A stretch of DNA of 6,214 nt from Clostridiales bacterium (GTDB lineage: Bacteria > Bacillota > Clostridia > Oscillospirales > Oscillospiraceae). Each line of letters opens with the position of its first letter. Position 1 is the stretch's first letter. The position numbers and the translations under genes were made by a program. The notes under the pieces were generated by a model. That model was not told where the DNA came from. It ran no database searches and saw only the letters and a list, made by a program, of their open reading frames with translations. Shown here piece after piece: positions 1-4,957 of this stretch. The DNA lies in contig DPCD01000088.1 of the NCBI GenBank assembly GCA_003516765.1, forward strand, positions 1-6,214. Direction: 5' to 3'.

Positions 1-284
1 TCTTCGACCTTGATCTGCGTGGCAATGCCCGCGTGGTCCGTGCCGGGGAGCCAGAGGGCGCTGTAGCCCTGCATGCGCTTATAGCGGGTCAGGATGTCCT
101 GCAGCGTCGCGTCCAGCGCGTGCCCCATGTGCAGCTGCCCCGTGACGTTGGGAGGCGGCATGACGATCGAGTAGGGCTTTTTGTCGGGGTCGGGAGTCGC
201 CTTGAAGCAGTCGTTTTCCATCCACATCTCGTAGATCGAGCTTTCGACCTGCTGCGGCTCATACACCTTGGGTAATTCTTTCAT
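1..284 (-). CDS. valS: Valine--tRNA ligase, N-terminal fragment (runs off window)
   Basis: Valyl-tRNA synthetase charges tRNA-Val with valine in the cytoplasm. Only the first 94 codons are in the window; the gene continues past base 1. The visible protein begins MKELPKVYEPQQVESSIYEM, the usual ValRS start. It contains the class I synthetase 'PPPNVTGQLHMGHAL' block at residues 43-57, with the HIGH signature present as HMGH (52-55), and then 'LWLPGTDHAGIATQ' (77-90), diagnostic of ValRS against IleRS and LeuRS. The ATG at 284 is preceded by an AGAAGGAGA ribosome binding site, which fixes the start. It lies 22 bp behind the YcxB-like gene, and both are downstream of a T-box leader with a GUC specifier. 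Expression is therefore predicted to rise when uncharged tRNA-Val accumulates. The KMSKS loop, editing domain and C-terminal coiled coil are outside the window. Identity is near certain. Confidence 0.97.
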   Translation of the reverse strand, partial: MKELPKVYEPQQVESSIYEMWMENDCFKATPDPDKKPYSIVMPPPNVTGQLHMGHALDATLQDILTRYKRMQGYSALWLPGTDHAGIATQIKVE

Positions 285-306
285 GGGTTCTCTCCTTCTA
301 TAGCAA

Positions 307-834
307 TTACTTATTTATCTGTTGAACGGGTTTTCCGGTCTTGTCCGCGAGAAACGCGCGGAATTCCTCTATCGTTCCGCCGGAAAGGCTCTCTTTGTCG
401 AACGCCTGCGCCTGATTGTTAGAGAGCGCCAGAACGAGATAGCGCGGCATCTCAGCAACAGCTCGAATCTGCGCATACGAAAATTTGCTCTCCGTGACGC
501 TCGTTTTGATTGTGTAACCGTCTTCTCCGAATACGCAGCCTGCGTGCTCTGTCCCGGGAAGAACGTTCCGTTTCGCCACACGTCCGTTGAGCCGGTCTTC
601 CTGCAAGCTGGCGTAGATCACGTTCAGCATCGCAAGCGGCACCAGAAGGTTTCTCGCACGCAGCGGCTCTTTAGAGGCGATACTCAGCGCCGTCGACACA
701 AGACCAATGACCAGAATGATCCCCGCGAAAATCCGCGTGCGGCGGCTGCGCTTTTTCCGCACAGTTTGGCGAAGACCCTTTGCCATTGCCGTGAGCGTTT
801 CCAGATTGTAGTCCGTCTCAAATCGAAATTCCAT
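307..834 (-). CDS. YcxB-like two-TM membrane protein in the T-box/valS operon
   Basis: A 175-residue membrane protein of unproven function. It has a charged N-terminus (RKKRSRRTR, 26-34), a first hydrophobic segment at about 35-53, a short polar link, a second at about 60-77, and a soluble C-terminal domain. The C-terminal part (about 95-165: 'FSYAQIRAVAEMPRYLVLAL' then 'GGTIEEFRAFL') resembles the YcxB domain seen at the C-terminus of small two-TM proteins in Firmicutes; this is recognition by pattern, not by search. A longer reading starting at 951 exists but its first 39 codons cross the T-box and terminator. The ATG at 834 has a near-perfect AAAAGGAGG site 4 nt upstream and is the right start. 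The gene is the first behind the T-box terminator and 22 bp before valS, so it should be co-regulated with valine tRNA charging. Why a membrane protein sits there is unknown. Confidence 0.85.
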   Translation of the reverse strand: MEFRFETDYNLETLTAMAKGLRQTVRKKRSRRTRIFAGIILVIGLVSTALSIASKEPLRARNLLVPLAMLNVIYASLQEDRLNGRVAKRNVLPGTEHAGCVFGEDGYTIKTSVTESKFSYAQIRAVAEMPRYLVLALSNNQAQAFDKESLSGGTIEEFRAFLADKTGKPVQQINK

Positions 835-837
835 GTT

Positions 838-844
838 CCTCCTT
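838..844 (-). promoter_or_regulatory. Ribosome binding site that sets the YcxB-like start
   Basis: AAGGAGG on the minus strand, 3 nt upstream of the ATG at 834. It lies just behind the T-box terminator U-tract and so is only transcribed when the leader antiterminates. It decides against the longer in-frame start at 951. Confidence 0.85.
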
Positions 845-851
845 TTGCAAG

Positions 852-881
852 AAAAAAGCCCTGAGCCAAAAGACTCAGGGC
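852..881 (-). terminator. T-box intrinsic terminator
   Basis: A 10-bp stem (872-881 with 858-867, one G-U pair) closes a 4-nt loop and is followed by six U (857-852). It stands directly after the conserved T-box sequence, as expected for the terminator that competes with the tRNA-stabilised antiterminator. It probably also catches any read-through from the upstream coaD operon, for which no other terminator is seen. Confidence 0.95.
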
Positions 882-1092
882 GAAAGATTCTTCCGTGGTA
901 CCACCTGAAGTTCCCGCATATGCGGACACTCAATCTCTGTAACGGGAGCACCCGGCAGCGCTTACTGGTTTTTCAGCGCCGCAGCTCAAAGGCGACCTCG
1001 AACCGGTTCTGCGCGAAAGCTCTCACCAGCCGCTTTCTCTCTGAGGCGCAAGAAACACGTTCGCTTCCTTTTCTCAGCTTTGTTGCAAAATT
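852..1092 (-). promoter_or_regulatory. T-box riboswitch leader, predicted tRNA-Val specific (GUC specifier)
   Basis: A T-box leader binds a cognate tRNA and lets transcription continue when that tRNA is uncharged. Seen in the minus strand: a Stem I with the CAGAGAG (1045-1039) and GGTGAGA motifs; a lower helix AAAGG/CCTTT (1067-1071 with 988-992); an upper helix CGAAC/GTTCG (1059-1063 with 999-1003); and between them a 3'-side internal loop AGGTCG (998-993). GUC (996-994, Val) fits that loop with the usual purine after it. Further on come a CCCGTTACAG segment near 945, the conserved AGGTGGTACCACGG (906-893), and the terminator. The UGGU in the T-box bulge pairs with ACCA, matching the A discriminator of tRNA-Val. 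An antiterminator helix CTTC/GAAG (907-910 with 890-893) encloses the T-box. Downstream valS agrees with the specifier. The 5' end is inferred from the promoter. Confidence 0.95.
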
Positions 1093-1098
1093 TAGAAT

Positions 1099-1127
1099 AT
1101 GATACCGGACCGGCAGCGATTTGTCAA
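1099..1127 (-). promoter_or_regulatory. Sigma-A promoter of the T-box/valS operon
   Basis: Minus-strand TTGACA (1127-1122), a 17-nt spacer, then TATCAT (1104-1099): a perfect -35 and a 5/6 -10 with optimal spacing. It predicts a transcript start near 1092, just ahead of T-box Stem I. A second TTGACA lies exactly 20 bp upstream (1147-1142) but has no good -10 partner. Confidence 0.9.
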
Positions 1128-1148
1128 GGGTGTGTTCTTCTTGTCAAG

Positions 1149-1646
1149 TCAGACGTCTTCAATGATCGGAGACGGCTTTGCCGCCTGGGGGTTTACCAGC
1201 GTGCGGAACTTCGAGCGCGACTCGCGAATCTCGGACAGAGACTGGGAAATCGCGTCTTCCGTGCGCTTCATGGCGTCGTCGACGTAGTCGTTCGTGACCT
1301 GACGCAGCTCCTTGATCTTCTGCTGCGCCGCCTTCATCATCTCGGCTGCCTGCTGCTCTGCCTGCTTGACGACCTCCTCGCGGGAAATCATCTGCTTGGC
1401 GCGCTGTTCTGCCTGCTTGAGGATGTTTTCCGCCTCGCGCTTGGCATTGGTAATGACCTCGTTGCGCGACTCAACAATGGTCTTCGCCTGCTTCAGTTCG
1501 CCCGGCAGCTGGTTGCTGATCTCGTCGAGCAGGTCCAGCACCTTGTCGCGCTCTACGACGCACTTCTCTGCGCCCAGCGGCAGACTCCACGCATCCTGCA
1601 CCATCTCATACAATGTGGTGATGGTCTCTTCAATACCGTTCGCCAT
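1149..1646 (-). CDS. Coiled-coil protein downstream of coaD (ATP synthase subunit B/H- or DivIVA-like)
   Basis: A 165-residue soluble protein, almost entirely helical. Residues about 28-145 form a long charged heptad-rich coiled coil with many Lys, Glu, Gln and Ala ('AKREAENILKQAEQRAKQM', 68-86). It ends in a short Pro/acidic tail (PQAAKPSPIIEDV). There is no signal peptide or membrane segment and no Walker motif, so although such proteins are often labelled 'ATPase' from likeness to V-type subunit H or F-type subunit b, I see no evidence of ATP hydrolysis. DivIVA/GpsB-like polar scaffold proteins also resemble it. From memory, short coiled-coil genes directly behind coaD recur in Clostridia. 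The ATG at 1646 has an AAAGGAGG site inside the end of coaD, 1 nt after the coaD stop, so it is the last gene of the uvrC-rsmD-coaD operon. The function is not known. Confidence 0.85.
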   Translation of the reverse strand: MANGIEETITTLYEMVQDAWSLPLGAEKCVVERDKVLDLLDEISNQLPGELKQAKTIVESRNEVITNAKREAENILKQAEQRAKQMISREEVVKQAEQQAAEMMKAAQQKIKELRQVTNDYVDDAMKRTEDAISQSLSEIRESRSKFRTLVNPQAAKPSPIIEDV

Positions 1647-1647
1647 G

Positions 1648-2145
1648 TTATTGTCCTCCTTTGTTCTTCCCCGCCATGCGGCTTGTCACGTCGTCGATGA
1701 TCGCGTCGGGCACAAAGCCGTGCAGATCTGCGCCGTAATATGCCATTTCCTTGACGATGCTCGACGAGAGATACATGAACTGATGCTCCGTCGTTAAAAA
1801 CATCGTGTCCAGACCGGGATTGAGCTTGTGGTTGATGAGCGCCATCTGGAACTCATGCTCAAAATCGGAAAGCGCCCGCAGTCCCTTGATTACCACGCCG
1901 CAGTTCTGCTCGCGCGCAAACTCCGCCAAAAGCTGGTTGGACTGCATCACCGCCACATTCGGAAGATGCTTTGTGACGCGGCGAATCAGCTCCACACGCT
2001 CGGTGGATGTAAAGACAGGATGCTTTTCCGCGTTGATCATCACGCACACGATCAGCTCGTCGAAATTCTTTGCCGCGCGCTCGATGATGTTCAGATGACC
2101 GTTTGTGACAGGGTCAAAGCTGCCGGGGTATATGGCTCTTCTCAT
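1648..2145 (-). CDS. coaD: Phosphopantetheine adenylyltransferase (PPAT)
   Basis: CoaD transfers AMP from ATP to 4'-phosphopantetheine, giving dephospho-CoA, the penultimate step of coenzyme A synthesis. The 165 residues match the full family length. Seen: the N-terminal 'YPGSFDPVTNGH' with the nucleotidyltransferase (T/H)xGH motif as TNGH (14-17); Lys41 in the substrate loop; 'VIKGLRALSDFEHE' (85-98) with Arg90, where the common RGLR is KGLR, a conservative change; and 'YLSSSIVKE' (125-133), the C-terminal ISSS-type ATP-binding motif. The start ATG overlaps the rsmD stop as ATGA, with AGGAGG upstream, so translation is probably coupled. In Firmicutes rsmD-coaD is a very common pair. A perfect-consensus promoter inside rsmD (2296-2269), about 120 nt upstream, may give coaD its own transcription. 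Confidence 0.98.
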   Translation of the reverse strand: MRRAIYPGSFDPVTNGHLNIIERAAKNFDELIVCVMINAEKHPVFTSTERVELIRRVTKHLPNVAVMQSNQLLAEFAREQNCGVVIKGLRALSDFEHEFQMALINHKLNPGLDTMFLTTEHQFMYLSSSIVKEMAYYGADLHGFVPDAIIDDVTSRMAGKNKGGQ

Positions 2146-2699
2146 AGCTCCTCCTGGGGTTGTCTGCGATAGATCGTTACGGCGGCTTTTCCATATCGGT
2201 AGTCTCTGCAGCGGACAAGCCCCGGAACACCGGCAGGGAGCTCCTTCCCAAACGGTCTTTCGGTGATTATTATACCACTATCTGATAGAATGTCAATTTC
2301 TGATATGCGTTTGAGGCTGTTTTCCAGGAAAACTTCCGCATAAGGCGGGTCCAGAAAGATCAGATCGAACGTTTCGCGGGCAGAGGCAAGGTAGGAAAGA
2401 TAGTCTGCGCGGACAACCCGCGCGTTCTGCTCCAGCCGCGTTTTGGCAAGATTTTCGCGCACAACCTTGCAGGCGTCCTCGCGCATATCGACAAAGACCG
2501 CCGATTTTGCGCCCCGGCTGAGCGCCTCGATGCCCATCTGCCCGGAGCCTGCGAACAGGTCCAGCACCCGTCTTCCCTCGACCTCAAACTGAATGGCGGA
2601 GAAAATGCCCTCCTTGACCTGGTCCATCGTCGGGCGGGTATCCATGCCCTTCGGCGCTTTGAGCGCCATGCCCCTTGCGCTTCCGGTAATGACTCTCAT
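2142..2699 (-). CDS. rsmD: 16S rRNA (guanine(966)-N(2))-methyltransferase
   Basis: RsmD uses S-adenosylmethionine to methylate N2 of G966 in 16S rRNA in the 30S subunit. The 185 residues match the family. Seen: the N-terminal 'RVITGSARG' and 'RPTMDQVKEGIFSAI' (22-36); the SAM-binding motif I 'VLDLFAGSGQMGIEALSRGA' (45-64); the acidic Asp71 after the second strand (VFVD); and the catalytic 'LDPPY' (116-120), the N6/N2-methyltransferase signature. The ATG overlaps the uvrC stop as ATGA, and the gene ends in another ATGA overlap with coaD, so three genes are translationally coupled. Codons around residues 132-147 turn AT-rich (ATA, CTA, AGT, AGA) unlike the rest of the gene; that stretch carries the internal promoter described separately. 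Confidence 0.97.
   Translation of the reverse strand: MRVITGSARGMALKAPKGMDTRPTMDQVKEGIFSAIQFEVEGRRVLDLFAGSGQMGIEALSRGAKSAVFVDMREDACKVVRENLAKTRLEQNARVVRADYLSYLASARETFDLIFLDPPYAEVFLENSLKRISEIDILSDSGIIITERPFGKELPAGVPGLVRCRDYRYGKAAVTIYRRQPQEEL
2269..2296 (-). promoter_or_regulatory. Internal sigma-A promoter within rsmD, ahead of coaD
   Basis: Minus-strand TTGACA (2296-2291), a 16-nt spacer, then TATAAT (2274-2269): both hexamers match consensus fully. It lies in an AT-rich island in an otherwise GC-rich coding sequence and predicts a start near 2262, about 117 nt upstream of the coaD ATG. The spacer contains a CTATC-n-GATAG inverted repeat (2288-2278) that could serve as an operator. Activity is inferred from sequence only. 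Confidence 0.75.
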
Positions 2700-4528
2700 G
2701 GCGTTTCCTCCTCGCGTTCTTTGTGAAAATAGTCGTAGACGGTCTTTCCGGCTGCCTTTCCGATGGCGTCCTCCAATGCCGTCAGGCTGGCGTTTTCCAC
2801 GGCGCGCACCGATTTGAAGGTCTTGAGCAGCGTCTCGCGCCGTTTTTCTCCAATGCCAGGGATTTCTTCAAGCTTCGAGCCGCGCACCCGGCGGCTGCGG
2901 AGCGTATGGTGATAGGTAATGGCAAAGCGGTGCGTCTCCTCCTGAATCGTTCCGATCAGGGAAAAGACCGCCGGAATGGCAGAGATTGAAATTTCATGCC
3001 CCTGCGGGGTAACTAAGGCGCGCGTTCTGTGGCGATTGTCCTTTACCATGCCGAAGGTCGGAATCGAGAGATTCAGTTCGTCCAGCACCTGCAAGACCGC
3101 GTTCGCATGCTCGATGCCGCCGTCAATCAGAAGCGCGTCAGGCGCCGCAGAAAACCCGGCGTCGCCGTTTTTAAGATGCGTGAGTCTGCGCCGGAGCACC
3201 TGCTGCATGGAGGCGTAGTCGTTCTGGTCGGTGAAACCTTCGATTTTAAAGCGCTTGTAGTCCTGCTTGCTGGGTCTGCCGTCGACAAACACGACCATCG
3301 ACGCGACGATGTCGGTACCCGCGATGTTCGAAATATCGTAGGATTCCAGCCGGTGCAGCGGCTGCTCCAAGCCCAGCATGCTCTGCAGCAAGCCCAGCGT
3401 CCCCATGGCGCGCTCGGCTTTGGTCGTGACGCGCTCTGCCTCTTCGCGCGCATTTTTCTGCGCAAGATCCACCAGACGCACATTGTCTCCGCGCTGCGGC
3501 GTGCGGATGTGGACCTTCTTCTGCAGGTTCTGATACAGAAGCTCCTCGAAAAGCGCCGCGTCTTCCATCGGCTTCGGCAGCAGAATCACCTTCGGCGCCG
3601 CGCCGCGGGCAAGATAATACTGCTTGACGAGCGCGCCCATTGCGTCTTCTTCCTCGTCCGACGGCTGCAGAATCTCATAGTCCTTGTCAAGCAGATTTCC
3701 ATCCACATAGTGCAGCACCGCAAAGCACGCCTTCGCCTCGCTCTGATAATAGCCGATGACGTCGGTATTTGCCATCGAACCCGCAGTCACGAGCTGCTTC
3801 TGCCCCAGAGACTCCACTGCGCGCAGCCGATCTCGCAGCAGCGCCGCCTGTTCAAAATCGAGCGCCTCTGCGCTGGCAAGCATCTTTTCGCGGATGGCAT
3901 CGGCAAGTTCGGTGTATTTCCCCTGCAGAAGCATCATTGCCTGCTCCATGCGCGCGCGGTACTCCGCGGGCGAGCGGGACAGCTGGCACCAGGCATCGCA
4001 GTTGTTCATATGGTAATTGAGGCACGGGCGCTCCTTTCCCAGATCGCGCGGAAATTTTTTCGAGCAGCCCGGAAGCTTCAGTGTCAGCCGGATGGTATCA
4101 ATGACCCGCTGCGTGGTCGATCTGCCGCCGTAGGGTCCAAAATAGCTTGCGCCGTCTCCCATGACGCGGTTTACCAGCTCCATGACGGGGTATTCGTCGC
4201 GCATGTCTACACGAAGGTACGGATATCCCTTGTCGTCTTTCAGGAGGATGTTGTATTTCGGCATGTGCCGCTTGATCAGCGAGCATTCCAGCACCAGTGC
4301 CTCAAACTCGCTCGCCGCGACAATGACGTCAAAATGATCGATCTGGCTGACCATCTTCCTTGTCTTCGGCGTATGCGCAGCGGTGTTCTGGAAATACTGG
4401 CTCACGCGGTTTTTGAGCTTCTTCGCCTTGCCGACGTAGATGATCTGCCCGGATTTGTCCTGCATCAGATATACGCCCGGCTCGAGCGGCAGACTCAACG
4501 CCTTGTCTTTCAGTTCTTCAAACGTCAT
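2696..4528 (-). CDS. uvrC: UvrABC system protein C (excinuclease subunit)
   Basis: UvrC makes both incisions flanking a lesion in nucleotide excision repair, recruited by UvrB. With the ATG at 4528 the protein is 610 residues, normal for the family. In order: GIY-YIG nuclease domain ('GVYLMQDKSGQIIYVGKAKK', 18-37, with Arg41); four cysteines matching the family iron-sulfur site (155, 169, 177, 181, within 'RPCLNYHMNNCDAWC'); UVR domain for UvrB contact (about 203-238); RNase H-like endonuclease domain with 'ESYDISN' (Asp398), 'LLIDGG' (Asp469) and 'TYHHTLR' (His540); and a C-terminal helix-hairpin-helix region starting at 'LEEIPGIGEKRRETLL'. MTFEELKDK is the usual family N-terminus. A longer in-frame reading from 4576 would translate the upstream terminator and is less likely. 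Oddly, no ribosome binding site stands before 4528. Its stop overlaps the rsmD start (ATGA). Confidence 0.97.
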   Translation of the reverse strand: MTFEELKDKALSLPLEPGVYLMQDKSGQIIYVGKAKKLKNRVSQYFQNTAAHTPKTRKMVSQIDHFDVIVAASEFEALVLECSLIKRHMPKYNILLKDDKGYPYLRVDMRDEYPVMELVNRVMGDGASYFGPYGGRSTTQRVIDTIRLTLKLPGCSKKFPRDLGKERPCLNYHMNNCDAWCQLSRSPAEYRARMEQAMMLLQGKYTELADAIREKMLASAEALDFEQAALLRDRLRAVESLGQKQLVTAGSMANTDVIGYYQSEAKACFAVLHYVDGNLLDKDYEILQPSDEEEDAMGALVKQYYLARGAAPKVILLPKPMEDAALFEELLYQNLQKKVHIRTPQRGDNVRLVDLAQKNAREEAERVTTKAERAMGTLGLLQSMLGLEQPLHRLESYDISNIAGTDIVASMVVFVDGRPSKQDYKRFKIEGFTDQNDYASMQQVLRRRLTHLKNGDAGFSAAPDALLIDGGIEHANAVLQVLDELNLSIPTFGMVKDNRHRTRALVTPQGHEISISAIPAVFSLIGTIQEETHRFAITYHHTLRSRRVRGSKLEEIPGIGEKRRETLLKTFKSVRAVENASLTALEDAIGKAAGKTVYDYFHKEREEETP

Positions 4529-4534
4529 AGCAGT

Positions 4535-4569
4535 AAAAAAAGCTGCCTCAAAGCGATCTTTGAGGCAGC
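4535..4569 (-). terminator. Intrinsic terminator after the HPr-like gene
   Basis: A perfect 12-bp stem (4558-4569 with 4542-4553) with a 4-nt loop, followed by seven U (4541-4535), 14 nt after the HPr-like stop codon. Only 6 nt separate the U-tract from the uvrC ATG at 4528, so uvrC must depend on read-through, regulated antitermination or an unseen promoter. Confidence 0.95.
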
Positions 4570-4582
4570 GTTCCATCCGATT

Positions 4583-4843
4583 TTAGAAAATTTCCTTCAC
4601 GAGCATTTCGGTCAGCGCTTTGACGGCTTCCTCTTCGTCGGGACCTTCCGCGATGATGCTCACGCGCGTCCCCTTCGTGATGCCCATGGACAACACGCCA
4701 AGAAGACTCTTGGCATTGATTTTCCGGTCTTCCACCTCGACCCAGATGCTCGACTTGAACTCATTTGCCTTCTGGATGAAATAGGTGGCTTGCCGGTTGT
4801 AAAGACCGGATTCACATTTGACAATGGATTGCTGCATGTACAT
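4583..4843 (-). CDS. HPr-family protein lacking the PTS histidine (Crh-like)
   Basis: An 86-residue protein with the full HPr fold length. HPr carries phosphate from enzyme I to sugar EIIA on His15; in Firmicutes HPr and Crh are also phosphorylated on Ser46 by HPr kinase and then act with CcpA. Here the active-site block GLHARP reads GLYNRQ (13-18), so position 15 is Tyr, not His, and the following Pro is Gln. Ser46 is kept in 'NAKSLLGVLSMGI' (43-55), as is 'AEGPDEEEAVKAL' (65-77). It should not work as a PTS phosphocarrier but could be a Ser46-regulated partner, like Crh, in which Gln replaces His15. A GTG at 4852 is in frame but touches the AAGGAG site; the ATG at 4843, 8 nt after that site, is the better start. 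It has its own promoter and terminator, so it is monocistronic. Its true partner is unknown. Confidence 0.9.
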   Translation of the reverse strand: MYMQQSIVKCESGLYNRQATYFIQKANEFKSSIWVEVEDRKINAKSLLGVLSMGITKGTRVSIIAEGPDEEEAVKALTEMLVKEIF

Positions 4844-4902
4844 AGACGACACTCCTTACAATCATGCTTAGGCTATAATGCGCAGGGCTTTCATGTGCTT
4901 TG

Positions 4903-4931
4903 ATTTTACCCAAATTTCGTAAAAATGTCAA
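4903..4931 (-). promoter_or_regulatory. Sigma-A promoter of the HPr-like gene
   Basis: Minus-strand TTGACA (4931-4926), a 17-nt spacer, then TAAAAT (4908-4903). It starts 26 bp after the mutS2 stop. The predicted start near 4896 leaves an untranslated leader of about 53 nt before the ATG at 4843. No terminator is visible between mutS2 and this promoter, so mutS2 transcripts may also run into the gene. Confidence 0.88.
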
Positions 4932-4957
4932 GCATCAGTTCACCCGCGCACAACGGC

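Noticed and set aside
307..951. Longer 214-residue version of the YcxB-like protein starting at 951
   Set aside because: The first 39 codons fall on the T-box sequence and the terminator hairpin. The ATG at 834 has a near-perfect ribosome binding site.
1080..1700. A 206-codon plus-strand open frame opposite the coiled-coil gene
   Set aside because: The Leu-rich repetitive sequence is the complement of the coiled-coil codons. It also crosses the T-box promoter on the wrong strand and has no family likeness.
4583..4852. GTG at 4852 as start of the HPr-like gene
   Set aside because: It touches the AAGGAG site with no spacing; the ATG at 4843 is 8 nt from that site and gives the normal HPr length with residues 15 and 46 in register.
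4871..4880. TATAAT on the plus strand in the gap before the HPr-like gene
   Set aside because: No acceptable -35 lies 16-18 nt upstream on that strand and no plus-strand gene follows it.
4880..4894. A possible CcpA (cre) site in the leader of the HPr-like gene
   Set aside because: The minus strand TGAAAGCCCTGCGCA starts like a cre site, but the central CG and the 3' half do not match the consensus.
3029..4903. A 624-codon open frame on the plus strand, opposite uvrC and the HPr-like gene
   Set aside because: It lies antisense to two genes with clear family motifs, has no recognisable domain and an unusual Arg/His/Leu/Val-rich make-up typical of a reading opposite GC-rich coding DNA. No promoter or ribosome binding site supports it.
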